Shown here: in pieces, positions 34,695 to 43,544 of the stretch | How the letters are laid out: each line of letters begins with the position of its first letter | Position numbering within the stretch: position 1 is the stretch's first letter | Assembly (NCBI GenBank): GCA_013297675.1 | Contig: JAAFHZ010000002.1 | Span: forward strand, 1 to 64,000 | Length of the DNA: 64,000 bases | Reading direction: 5' to 3' | Source of the DNA: Synechococcales cyanobacterium bin59.metabat.ball.084 | Lineage (GTDB): Bacteria; Cyanobacteriota; Cyanobacteriia; Cyanobacteriales; Chamaesiphonaceae | Position numbers and translations under genes: made by a program | Notes under the pieces: generated by a model | Databases searched by the model: none | Seen by the model: only the letters and a program-made list of their open reading frames with translations | Told to the model about the DNA's origin: nothing

Positions 34695-37600
34695 TTAATC
34701 AACTTGGGTTTGGAATCGGATGAATCCTTGGGATTGGTTGGTGGCTGTGGCATTGGCAGGGTCTGCTACATCCCCAATATCTACCACTACTGCTCCATTA
34801 TTATTAGGGGGAACATTACCATTGGGGAGTTTGCAGGAATTGGGTAATGCTTCGCCCGCTGGATAATATCGACCCGCATCACCATCGGCTAAGTTGGTGT
34901 AAGAGCGGGCTTGGCCATTTATCTGGGCGACAATGCCTCGATCGGCTCCTTTCATACCATTGGCCGCAGGCGTGATATTGGCCAACCCATTGGGCATAAA
35001 TGTTTGATGATCAGGCACCAAATCACAGATCGCTACATGATTGGCTGGTACATCGCCCGCTGACAGAAAATAGATCGTGTAGTCTAAAATGCTCTTGGGC
35101 TGGATATTGCCGCCATCGGTTACTCCCACCAAAAAAGAGCTGATGTTTGACCATTTATCAGTATCTGGCGGTGTGGGAGCAGGAGAATCTAGCACATTAT
35201 CATCGTAGGGATTGCTGGCTTCATCATAGTAATCAATCAAGCTTTGACCATTAGATGTATTAGTTTTGCTGTCGATCGAAGTAATGCGTTTCACCAGCAG
35301 CACATTTGGGCTGCCGCTGATTGTCACGGCGCTAAACTCTGAGGTGTTATTTAAACCATCGGTAGTAGTGGCCGTAATATTTCTGGCATTGGTCAGACCC
35401 AGCGTACCAGCATTGGGAAAAGTGCAATCAAACTTACCGTTGGCATCGGCCAAACAGAAGCCCAAATAAGTACGACCTTCCCCGTGGGAAACGGTTTTGC
35501 CGTCACCTAAAATAGCTTCGCCGTCTTGGTTAGCTGGGCTGTTGTCGGCGATAAAAAATTCTAAAGTTGTCCCGGCAAATATAGAATTACCGGCGGGCAG
35601 GTTGCCCACAAATCCTTTAACTCTGAGGGTGCCGCTAGTGAGATTAGTGGAGGTGATGATAGGGTAATCGAGATCTTGGTTGGCGATCGATCCATTTAAA
35701 CTACCATTGTTAGCATCCACTCCCAAAGAACCCAACAAATCAATGCCCAGAGCGCCATTTTGATAGAGTGAATTTTTGGTGATTTTGACATTAGCTTGGC
35801 CGCTCAAGCTAATTCCTTCGTAGTTCCCGCCATAGATTAGGTTCTGACCAACCGTTGAGCTTTGTGAACCGGTCATTAAAATCCCCATACCTTCGCTGGC
35901 ATTAGTACCATTAGTTAACCGACCACTATTAATGATCGTGTTGTTCATGATAGTGACAGATTGGCCATAGTTATTTTGAATTCCTTGGTTGCCATTGCTA
36001 TCTAATATATTTTGGGAAATGCTAGTGCCAATAAATCCCAGACTGCCTAATGTGTCTAGCTCAATCCCGGCTTGATGATGAGGATTATTGGGTTCCAAAC
36101 CATTGTTGCTAATGGTGTTACCACTAATTACCCCTCCATTCCAAGCAGCCCCATCAGTCACCCCAATGCCATAGTAGCTATGGAAGCCAATTAAGTTATG
36201 CAACACCTGGGTATTCAGCAGGTTAGCACTGTTGCTGCGAATCCCGGCTCCGCCGCTGCGCAGAGTGCCACCAGGATCGGTAAAGCTACTTGCTCCAGAT
36301 CCAATGAGGTTGTTGGTAATTAACGAATTTTGTCCTTGAGTGCCAACAAAGGCAATATCAGCTTGGTTAGAATAATCATTGCCAAAACCATAGATGGCAA
36401 TGCCTTGCACGATCGTCTGTTGAGCATCAATACCCAAACCATAAGAAAGCGATCGAACTCCGGTGATTTGTACTTCTGGTAAACTTACTGCGGCAATAGT
36501 TAAATCATCGGCTGTATTCGCCACTCCATCATTACCAGTACCCACTTTACCCACATAGCCCGCGCTACCAGCATTTAGATCTCCAATATTCGCAGTCTGA
36601 GTGCGGCCATCAATGCTAGTGCTGCTATCGGTAATTATTGGCAGCAATGTAGTTGGCGAAATCACGGCCACTCCATTGGTAAGTTGATCTACTAAGCCCG
36701 CTCTAAGTCCAGGATGAGCGGACTGGTTCGGAATCATAAAAATGCTTACTTCTCTACCCAGGGGCGGATCAAAAATGCTGTTGGCTACTTGATCTAAGGT
36801 GCCGTTCGGCAAGGCGTTACTGTTTAAAATAAACTGTGCTAAAGATCCTTGACCGCTGCTGCTGGTATTAACGACCGTATCGAAATTGTAGCCGAAGTCG
36901 ATGTTATTTACGTCAGTAGTAGCAATTTTGACTGGGGTGAGTGACTGCACTTCTTGATTGGTCAGGCTATTCAGATCGGCGAGAGTCTGGAGACTAGTGT
37001 TAGGAGCTGGATCTACTTCGTTGGGCTTTTCGCCACCTACTCGATCGAACAAGCTAGCTACGGTCGTATTCGCCCCAACCACAGTCCCAGCATTAGTTCT
37101 GAAAGTCTGGACTGGTAGAAGTCCAGCTACTACATTGCGGCTAGAAGTTACAGTGCTATTGACCACCCGCACTTGATAGTCACTGTTATCAGGCAAACCG
37201 GTAAAGGTATATTTACCATTAACATCAGTGGTGGTTGTGCGGATATAGCTACCTAAAGAATTATATAATTCAACGGTGGCATTGGGTCTTCCTACACCGC
37301 TGCTGGTAGTCTGACTGCGGCCAAGACCGCCCCCATAATTGACATCTTCAAATACCGTGCCAGAAATTGTGCGGGGCAAAAACACCACAGAAGCAGTATC
37401 AATGCTGCGCCGACTGCAAGTATCACCCACGACTACCCGCAGGTTACAAGTACTGCCAGTAGCCGGTGCTGTAAAAGTAGTAGCAGTGGCAGTGCTGTCT
37501 GCGAAGGTGCCACCACAGCTACTATACCATTTGTAGTTGTAAATACCTGAGCCACCAGTAACGCTGGTACTAATGTTGACGGTAGCACCACCGGGAATAT

Positions 37601-39116
37601 TGGCAGGAATGTTACTGGTAACATCTAATCGACTTTCGATTCCAGAGAGCAACACAAAGTTGAAAAATGCTCGTTGAGCAGCAACTTGTTCCGCAATTGT
37701 CCCAGAACTAATGTGGCTATGGCCACCTTCATACATCACCATTCCATTGCTAGGATTACCGAAACCACGACCATATGCGATTTTTACAGCTTCTCCTGGA
37801 GATAGTGCCGGGATGTCAGGATGGTCTGGGTCAACTACAGCTATTTTAGTCGAAGGTCGCCAGGTACTACCAATTTTGGGTAGATATACTTGCTCAGAAC
37901 CATTCTCAGTGGCACCATCTAATCTATTCAAAAACTGCATAATTGGATCGGCATCGGCAGTTGGCTTGTAGATATATGGTGACGCTGCATCAGCATGACT
38001 TCCAAAAGGAACTAAACCATTAGAACTAAGAAAATTCATGTTGGGTAAGGTGTCAGCATCTGCCGGATCATCGATGTTTTCTAAAACGCTCACTGCGTGA
38101 CAAGCTGCCCAAATAAAGCCTTTATTGTTATTGAAAGTCAGTAAGTTACTGTGAGTTGCCCAGGTAGGATCGGCGTGAGGCAATACAAATAAGTCGTCAC
38201 ATGTAGACAAAGAAGCTGGCATACCTATACGATAAGTATTAAAATTCCCATAAATACCCGTGCCAGTAGCAGGAATTTCGGCATTGGTAAAATAGGGAAG
38301 TACGAGTGATCCTCTCGCAGTATCTAATACTGACTTAGGGAAGCTGGTGATAGTGTCATAAATTGGTGCCGCAAAACTAGTGGCTAGCGGTCCATCTACT
38401 GTTACTCCTTTGGCACGCCAAAGAGTAATTGCGGTAGCGGCATCAGCCGCAAATTCTTTTGGAATAATAAAGGCACTGCCTGAATAATTTTTGCCGCCTG
38501 CTGCAAAATCTATGCCATTCTTAACTTTGCTGGGTTCGATCGCCCACCTCACCGGAATTCCCCGATTTACGGTCAATTCATACACTAAACCATAGGGCTT
38601 CAAGCCGCTAGCAACTGTTTGAGCCGGTTGTCCCATATCAATAATGTAGGCTCCGGCAGCAAAGTTTTCGGTGGCAGCCATCGCAGGTGCACTAAACCAC
38701 AGGTTAAACTGGAGATTTGTAACCAGCGTTAACAAAAAAATGCCGCTCAGTACCCAGCTTCTAAAGCCTCTATGTCCAGCGTGATTTAACAAGTCTACCG
38801 TAGCCGATCGAGCTGGCGATAAACTCCACAAAATCAGGCCCAATAAATTAAGCCAAACCATTCCTCCAGCGTGAATAGAAAGAGGTAGCCCGATCGCCAG
38901 CAACAATCCTTGAAGGGCACTCCAAACTTGGAAAACAAGATAAAGTCTTTTTCTGAATCGCCGCTTACTGGCATTCATCCCGATGGCTAAAACCAGGGAA
39001 ACTATGATGGATAGGCACAGCGAAGCTAGAGGCAGAAAATTCATACCAACCTGGAGAAATATTAGTGATTTAGGGTTTTTACTGGTTTGATAATTAAACC
39101 AATGCCAAAAAATCAT
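34695..39116 (-). CDS. Giant surface protein: membrane-anchored N-terminus, SdrD-B-like and beta-helix domains
   Basis: A 1473-residue exported protein. Four hydrophobic segments occupy the first 145 residues, the last ending in an AMAA signal-cleavage-like site; Met25 is an alternative start. About 150-500 is a globular domain with AGAYIIDMGQ and an alpha/beta core I cannot name. An Ig/PKD-like unit (about 510-580) is followed by an SdrD-B-like carrier (ISGTVFEDVNYGGG...VNGKYTFTGLP, about 590-670), then right-handed beta-helix repeats (about 860-1110, ISGNTISNNG, ITKNSLYQNGALGIDLLG), and a DUF11-like C-terminus (DYTIYFLSAGDVPANH). The design fits a cell-surface adhesin or envelope filament. 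It has no sorting motif that I can see. Confidence 0.85.
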   Translation of the reverse strand: MIFWHWFNYQTSKNPKSLIFLQVGMNFLPLASLCLSIIVSLVLAIGMNASKRRFRKRLYLVFQVWSALQGLLLAIGLPLSIHAGGMVWLNLLGLILWSLSPARSATVDLLNHAGHRGFRSWVLSGIFLLTLVTNLQFNLWFSAPAMAATENFAAGAYIIDMGQPAQTVASGLKPYGLVYELTVNRGIPVRWAIEPSKVKNGIDFAAGGKNYSGSAFIIPKEFAADAATAITLWRAKGVTVDGPLATSFAAPIYDTITSFPKSVLDTARGSLVLPYFTNAEIPATGTGIYGNFNTYRIGMPASLSTCDDLFVLPHADPTWATHSNLLTFNNNKGFIWAACHAVSVLENIDDPADADTLPNMNFLSSNGLVPFGSHADAASPYIYKPTADADPIMQFLNRLDGATENGSEQVYLPKIGSTWRPSTKIAVVDPDHPDIPALSPGEAVKIAYGRGFGNPSNGMVMYEGGHSHISSGTIAEQVAAQRAFFNFVLLSGIESRLDVTSNIPANIPGGATVNISTSVTGGSGIYNYKWYSSCGGTFADSTATATTFTAPATGSTCNLRVVVGDTCSRRSIDTASVVFLPRTISGTVFEDVNYGGGLGRSQTTSSGVGRPNATVELYNSLGSYIRTTTTDVNGKYTFTGLPDNSDYQVRVVNSTVTSSRNVVAGLLPVQTFRTNAGTVVGANTTVASLFDRVGGEKPNEVDPAPNTSLQTLADLNSLTNQEVQSLTPVKIATTDVNNIDFGYNFDTVVNTSSSGQGSLAQFILNSNALPNGTLDQVANSIFDPPLGREVSIFMIPNQSAHPGLRAGLVDQLTNGVAVISPTTLLPIITDSSTSIDGRTQTANIGDLNAGSAGYVGKVGTGNDGVANTADDLTIAAVSLPEVQITGVRSLSYGLGIDAQQTIVQGIAIYGFGNDYSNQADIAFVGTQGQNSLITNNLIGSGASSFTDPGGTLRSGGAGIRSNSANLLNTQVLHNLIGFHSYYGIGVTDGAAWNGGVISGNTISNNGLEPNNPHHQAGIELDTLGSLGFIGTSISQNILDSNGNQGIQNNYGQSVTIMNNTIINSGRLTNGTNASEGMGILMTGSQSSTVGQNLIYGGNYEGISLSGQANVKITKNSLYQNGALGIDLLGSLGVDANNGSLNGSIANQDLDYPIITSTNLTSGTLRVKGFVGNLPAGNSIFAGTTLEFFIADNSPANQDGEAILGDGKTVSHGEGRTYLGFCLADANGKFDCTFPNAGTLGLTNARNITATTTDGLNNTSEFSAVTISGSPNVLLVKRITSIDSKTNTSNGQSLIDYYDEASNPYDDNVLDSPAPTPPDTDKWSNISSFLVGVTDGGNIQPKSILDYTIYFLSAGDVPANHVAICDLVPDHQTFMPNGLANITPAANGMKGADRGIVAQINGQARSYTNLADGDAGRYYPAGEALPNSCKLPNGNVPPNNNGAVVVDIGDVADPANATATNQSQGFIRFQTQVD

Positions 39117-39225
39117 ATTTTTGACATAAATATTAGATGTATATTTGACAAAGATAATATTTTGGATTGACGAATCAAAATAGAGCTATTGATAGATTAA
39201 AGGCGTAAATATTGTAGAAAAGAGT

Positions 39226-39388
39226 AGCGTTAACGGCATTTTAAAATGCCAATGGCGCTAGCCAGACCTTTTATACGCTCTAGTTTCAGGAGTTAAATCA
39301 GCAGCATTAGCAGTAAAGCTGCTAATAAATTATCTGGGAAATTGATCTCAGATAAAGCAAAGCTATGATTATAATCATCGCTTTGCTT
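39226..39388. repeat. Cluster of four inverted repeats
   Basis: GGCATTTTAAAATGCC is a perfect 16-base palindrome at 39235-39250, enclosed by TAGCG/CGCTA arms. AGCAGC/GCTGCT pairs near 39300-39322. TTATCTG/CAGATAA pairs at 39330-39336 with 39349-39355. AAGCAAAGC/GCTTTGCTT pairs at 39355-39363 with 39380-39388 and encloses a further palindrome ATGATTATAATCAT. The last hairpin could end murD transcription; the others suggest a structured RNA. Confidence 0.55.
39355..39388 (-). terminator. Strong hairpin downstream of murD, possible terminator
   Basis: A 34-base hairpin with nine outer pairs, one mismatch and six or seven inner pairs. On the minus strand it is followed by TTTATCTG. It lies 250 bases past murD, so it could be a distal or bidirectional terminator. 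Confidence 0.4.
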
Positions 39389-39634
39389 AATTGTCACCTG
39401 TTTGCATTTCAGTTCTCTATACTCCCCATGTTACCCCAGATTTTTAAATAAAAATCACAAATAGCATTGATTATAAAAAATTCAGTAAAAATCACTAGTA
39501 GTTGTATATTTACCGAGGGTATTTACACTATAGTTAAATCAGCTTCAACACTTTCTGAGGAATAATAAAACAGTGAACATACGGACAGAATACTTAAGAT
39601 AGCAGCCACTAACAACTATTAAAATCAGATTTAT

Positions 39635-40981
39635 TTACTTCAGATTCTGCAAACAAAGCTGTCTAAAATCATCGCCCCGCTCCTCAAAACTACGATATTG
39701 ATCGAAGCTAGCGCAGGCCGGAGACAGTAAAACCACCTTAGCTTGATACTGCTGAGCCAACTCAGCCGATCGAGACACTGCCCTAGCCATAGTTTCTACA
39801 ATTTCAAATTGCTCAAATCCTACTGCCTTTAGCTGTTCTGCAAACTGCTCCGCCGCCACTCCAATCAATAGTACCGCTGCCGCTTTTTGTTTAATAACCT
39901 TCATCCAACCCTGATCATCACCTTCTTTAGGATCTCCACCAGCAATCAAAATTGCGGGTGCTTCCACTGCATTTAACCCCACTTCTGCTGCGTCATAATT
40001 GGTGGCCTTACTGTCATTGATGTACTTTACACCCCGATGAGTGCAGATATATTCCAGCCGGTGGCTAACTCCCGAAAAACTGCTGACGGCTCGTTGAATC
40101 GCTTCAGCTTCAACTCCAGCCAATCTGGCCGCAGCCACAGCCATTAATAGGTTTTGACGATTGTGATCTCCGGGCATTTGCAAATCTTTGAGGGGCATAA
40201 TTTGTTCCCCTTGCCACACCACCCAATCATTAGCAATCCAAGTGCCCCATTGGGGGTTAGCGGGCAATCGATCGACTCCTCCTACGCTTGTCCAATGTGC
40301 CTGAGGCCAATCTTTTACTCTGCTGGCTAAGTAAGGATCATCACCGTTTAAAATTTGGATTTCTGAATTTTGCAACAGCTTGGCTTTAATCTCGTAGTAG
40401 TTTTCTAAGGTTTTGTGACGAGCTAAATGATCCGCAGTAAAAGTAGTAAAAACTCCAATCCGGGGCTTTAGGGTACTAATCGACTCTATTTGATAGCTGC
40501 TGATTTCACCAATAATCCACTGGGGCTTTTCAGGCCGCAGGGCAATTTCGCAGGCAGCTAAGCCAATGTTGCCGCAGGCCGGGGCATCGAGTCCTGCTGC
40601 CTGAAAAATCGCGGCAGCGATCGAGGTGACGGTAGTTTTGCCGTTGGTGCCGGTGATGCCCACCCAAGGAATATCTTTTAGCTCTCGCCAAGCCAGCTCC
40701 AGTTCCCCGATCGTCTCGATGCCCATTTCCCGCGCTTTAACCAAGGCCGAAAGATCCCATGGGACACCGGGACTGACGACTACTAGCTGGGTATCGGAGT
40801 TAGGTTGAAAGCTGTCGCCGAGTTTGACGGTGATGTTCAGATCAGAGATTTGCTCCTTGAGCTTCAGGAGGCTCTCGCTTTGCCCTCGATCGCTGATGGT
40901 GACAGCATAGCCCTGCTTTTGTAAAATTTTGGCACCGGCAATGCCCGATCGACCCAGACCAATGATTGTAGAAGCTAGCAT
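39635..40981 (-). CDS. murD: UDP-N-acetylmuramoylalanine--D-glutamate ligase MurD
   Basis: A 448-residue Mur ligase that adds D-Glu to UDP-MurNAc-L-Ala in the cytoplasmic stage of peptidoglycan synthesis. I start it at ATG 40981 ([13 protein letters not shown]), which gives the normal N-terminal Rossmann loop; a GTG at 40990 would add three residues. Other landmarks are [11 protein letters not shown] (ATP loop), FTADHLARH (the Mur ligase Asp-His), SHRLEYI and NDSKATN, IAGGDPKEGD and LSPACASFDQY. The gene is intact. Its first 145 codons plus about 60 upstream bases recur at 48828-49318, so it forms the left arm of the direct repeat that brackets the VirB/TPR island. Confidence 0.95.
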   Translation of the reverse strand: MLASTIIGLGRSGIAGAKILQKQGYAVTISDRGQSESLLKLKEQISDLNITVKLGDSFQPNSDTQLVVVSPGVPWDLSALVKAREMGIETIGELELAWRELKDIPWVGITGTNGKTTVTSIAAAIFQAAGLDAPACGNIGLAACEIALRPEKPQWIIGEISSYQIESISTLKPRIGVFTTFTADHLARHKTLENYYEIKAKLLQNSEIQILNGDDPYLASRVKDWPQAHWTSVGGVDRLPANPQWGTWIANDWVVWQGEQIMPLKDLQMPGDHNRQNLLMAVAAARLAGVEAEAIQRAVSSFSGVSHRLEYICTHRGVKYINDSKATNYDAAEVGLNAVEAPAILIAGGDPKEGDDQGWMKVIKQKAAAVLLIGVAAEQFAEQLKAVGFEQFEIVETMARAVSRSAELAQQYQAKVVLLSPACASFDQYRSFEERGDDFRQLCLQNLK

Positions 40982-41043
40982 ATGCACCACGCGAAAAATA
41001 CCACAATTATCATAGCCGACGAGTTGCCTCTAACGGTAAGTAA
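40546..41043. repeat. Left direct repeat: murD 5' segment
   Basis: This 498-base segment covers the first 145 codons of murD and about 60 bases upstream. It matches 48828-49318 in the same orientation at roughly 96-97 percent by eye. Homology ends near GTAAGTAA at 41043. It marks the left border of the island. Confidence 0.85.
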
Positions 41044-41179
41044 ATAAAACTTTTGGTGGTATTAGATTTTTAAAGTGGAGACAATATGCGGAACCTAATG
41101 CTAATGGCTAAGGATATGATCATTACTGGTGGTGAATTTACTAAAACGACAAAGTTATTTAGTGTTTAGGAATTTTTTT

Positions 41180-41962
41180 ATGGAGTTTACGACGGTGAAA
41201 GATACTGAAAAAGTTAAAAAGTCCAGGAAATTTGGCAAAAGAACGGTGGTTACTACGGTAATGGTGTTGGGTTTTTCGGCGTTTGGGGCAACGAGTGCCA
41301 AAGCGGTAACGTTGCAAGATTTGCAAAAGTTGCTAAGCAATGTTGGAACTGTAATTAATGCAGTAAGCCAAATCACGACTATTGCGGAGAGTTTTTCTAA
41401 CATCATTACCAGTTTTTCTAATATTACTGATGTCAAAAGTCTTACGGGTGCTTTGGGGCAGTTTTCGCCGATTGAAACGATCGGTGCGGCTAATAAGCCT
41501 AGCCCCAATGATCTGGCCGGATTGACTACTGATGGCATTGCTGAAAAAACAATTGCCACTGTGGCATCAAATCAGGTTTTGAGCAAGCCAGCTCAGGAAA
41601 CAACTAAAAAGGTTAAAGATGAACTCCTAAACCTCGATCGAGCCGCAGCGAAGGTGTCTGACCAGGTTTTTGCTGATGCCCGAGATGCCCAAAAATCAAG
41701 TTCTAGTCAAGATGTCTTAAAGCTGATATCTTATCAGCTCAGTGGTCAGGCAGATATTCAGGCTGCTCAAGTAAGGCTACTGGGTTTGCAAAACAACACT
41801 AATCAGGAGCTGCTGACTCAGTTGGCGGCGGCAAATGCGGTGAATGCCAGCAGTGAGTCCCGCAAAATTGCTGAGGAAAGGATGAAGCTAGACCAAAAGA
41901 GGCAAGAGTTAAATTCGCTTATTAAGTCCATGAGTACGAGCTTTACGACGAGTTTCAACTAG
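41180..41962 (+). CDS. Exported protein, VirB5/TrbJ-like (tentative)
   Basis: About 260 residues from ATG 41180; an ATG at 41129 in frame is a less likely start. A basic n-region (KKSRKFGKR) precedes a hydrophobic core (VVTTVMVLGFSAFGATS) with an AKA cleavage site, a clear Sec signal peptide. The mature protein is helical with heptad-like Leu/Ile/Val spacing (LQDLQKLLSNVGTVINAVSQITTIAESF...), Asn/Ser-rich middle parts and a C-terminal coiled coil (RKIAEERMKLDQKRQELNSL). This resembles the minor-pilus VirB5/TrbJ proteins of type IV secretion, which is consistent with the VirB6-like gene that follows, but sequence similarity is weak. First gene of the island. Confidence 0.6.
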   Translation: MEFTTVKDTEKVKKSRKFGKRTVVTTVMVLGFSAFGATSAKAVTLQDLQKLLSNVGTVINAVSQITTIAESFSNIITSFSNITDVKSLTGALGQFSPIETIGAANKPSPNDLAGLTTDGIAEKTIATVASNQVLSKPAQETTKKVKDELLNLDRAAAKVSDQVFADARDAQKSSSSQDVLKLISYQLSGQADIQAAQVRLLGLQNNTNQELLTQLAAANAVNASSESRKIAEERMKLDQKRQELNSLIKSMSTSFTTSFN

Positions 41963-41975
41963 CTTATTTTGCTAT

Positions 41976-42014
41976 GGCAGGAGAGTTAAGCTTTAAAGAA
42001 GCAGCTCTCCTGTC
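41976..42014 (+). terminator. Hairpin after the VirB5-like gene
   Basis: GGCAGGAGAG pairs with CTCTCCTGTC (41976-41985 with 42005-42014; one G-U pair) around a 19-base loop, 14 bases after the stop. A weak T-rich stretch follows. It may terminate or attenuate transcription before the next genes. Confidence 0.5.
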
Positions 42015-42108
42015 GTAAAGTTTTACCCCATCCTAAATTGAGGCTTATTGGTGTTTTTGGAGCCTTATTAGGGCAATTTAGATATGTCGTTAGTGTAAGG
42101 TATATCCC

Positions 42109-42243
42109 ATGAACTCATTAATAAATCTTATAGATGCTACTACATCAGAAAAGATGACTTTGATAATGAGGCGGCTCAACATATTTTTCATAGTTTTTGG
42201 CATATTCATGTTTTGCTGGGCATGGATGCTCACCAGCCCGTAA
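42109..42243 (+). CDS. Small 44-residue single-span membrane protein
   Basis: A short gene between the VirB5-like and VirB6-like genes, on the same strand. ATG 42109 is preceded by an AAGG about nine bases upstream. The peptide has a charged N-terminal half (residues 1-22, with SEKMTLIMRRL) and a strongly hydrophobic C-terminal half (IFFIVFGIFMFCWAWML), ending in TAA at 42241. The layout fits a small one-span inner membrane protein with the N-terminus inside. Small hydrophobic subunits (VirB2, VirB3, VirB7 types) commonly sit among type IV secretion genes, but I see no specific family match. Coding status needs expression or comparative support. Confidence 0.5.
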   Translation: MNSLINLIDATTSEKMTLIMRRLNIFFIVFGIFMFCWAWMLTSP

Positions 42244-42353
42244 AGTCTTCCCACCAGTCTATTCTGACCAAAGCATGATTTTCTTGTCAGGTCGATGAGA
42301 GCAAATTTGATTACAGACTGCAACTAGGTGTACTACTATTTTTTGGAGATTTG

Positions 42354-43544
42354 ATGATGAATAACCATGTTTTATTGGCCTATGATTTTGGGGTGTTGGT
42401 CAGTGACTTATTTGCTCCGCCCAAGCCGCCGACTGACCCTGCACCAAAAGCGCTTCAGGAGCTGTGGTTGGTGGCGATGAATGGCAATTTGTATAAGTTA
42501 GTCATCAGTATTGGTATTTTAATCGCCGTCTTTGCCGTAGGATTTTGGTGTACAAAGTTTTATCTAGCGATCGAAGATGGTGGTTTGAGACCAGCTCTGA
42601 GAGAAACGGTGTTCCCACTAATTTTGGTGGTGCTGTTTGCTAACGGTGGCGGCAATATGCGCAATGTAACTTTGGGCGCTAGGGATATAATGAATAATGT
42701 CAATAGTTCGGTAAACAGTGTGATTGATGCAGATGTGAGCATTCGATCAGCTACCCAAGCCCTAAGCAATAATATTCTTTCTCAGAGTATTATCGGTGCT
42801 ATGTATCGACAATGTATGGCTTCGGCTGATCTCAATAAAATAAAGAGCTGCGCTGATGCGACCAGGATTCAGATTAATGCTTATACGGGTGGTGCTGCTC
42901 CGGCGCTGCAAGTGAGCAGTAATGAGAAGTACCAGGAGCAGTTGATAGAGTTTGCACAAAAAATGAAGGCGAGAAATGAAGCTCGGTATAAGCAGGTTGT
43001 CGATACGGCAAACGGAAGTAATCGACCAGACAACATAAATAATCCTATTTCAGCCAACCCATCAGAGAAAAAAGCAGATTCTAACATCAGTGTGCTAGAC
43101 TCCTCATATTTCGAGAATGACCAAGCTTTAGAAGGCATTACTAAGACAATCATGAGCTTCAGGATGGCTTTTATTTATATTGTGGAAATAATGATGATCA
43201 TCACTGCTTTGGTTGGTCCGATATTTTTAGGGCTTTCATTATTTCCGGTGGGTACTAAGCCGTTAATCGCTTGGGGAGTTTCATTTTTGTCTTTAGGGTT
43301 TTGTAAAATTTGTTATACGTTAATATCGGGGCTGTCCTCGATCGCCTTCGTCTATGCAGGCCCTGACAACATAGATGCTGCGACTGTAGCGGTTGTGTTA
43401 GGAATACTGTCACCAGTATTATCCTTTAGTATTGCTTCGGGTTCAGGAATTAATGCTTTAAATAATATTTCTCAATCCGCACAAAATGCTGGTATTAAAA
43501 ATGGTCTTGGTTACTACACCCCTAATAATTTTAATGATAAATGA
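42354..43544 (+). CDS. Polytopic membrane protein, VirB6/TrbL-like (tentative)
   Basis: A 396-residue protein, started at ATG 42354 because GGAG lies six bases upstream; a TTG at 42351 is too close to it. Two membrane segments (about residues 46-67 and 85-99) are followed by a large polar loop of about 165 residues with Cys154 and Cys166, then three more segments (272-298, 303-335, 342-362). The run of GPIFLGLSLFP followed by a conserved small-residue helix is typical of VirB6/TrbL inner-membrane channel subunits of type IV secretion. The last 105 residues are repeated as fragments at 44470, 46413 and 47637 and in part at 48788. It is the only full-length copy. Confidence 0.6.
   Translation: MMNNHVLLAYDFGVLVSDLFAPPKPPTDPAPKALQELWLVAMNGNLYKLVISIGILIAVFAVGFWCTKFYLAIEDGGLRPALRETVFPLILVVLFANGGGNMRNVTLGARDIMNNVNSSVNSVIDADVSIRSATQALSNNILSQSIIGAMYRQCMASADLNKIKSCADATRIQINAYTGGAAPALQVSSNEKYQEQLIEFAQKMKARNEARYKQVVDTANGSNRPDNINNPISANPSEKKADSNISVLDSSYFENDQALEGITKTIMSFRMAFIYIVEIMMIITALVGPIFLGLSLFPVGTKPLIAWGVSFLSLGFCKICYTLISGLSSIAFVYAGPDNIDAATVAVVLGILSPVLSFSIASGSGINALNNISQSAQNAGIKNGLGYYTPNNFNDK

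Larger units (their letters stand above)
39117..39634. other. 518-base gap with a cluster of stem-loops
   Basis: Between the end of murD and the start of the surface-protein gene, both on the minus strand. No protein-coding frame is supported. Four inverted repeats lie between 39226 and 39388 (listed separately). The left 110 bases should hold the surface-protein promoter; the right 240 bases are AT-rich and featureless. Confidence 0.6.

Noticed and set aside
42090-42323. A 77-residue minus-strand frame opposite the small membrane peptide
   Set aside because: The reverse frame has no family features, whereas the plus-strand peptide has a proper start and membrane span.
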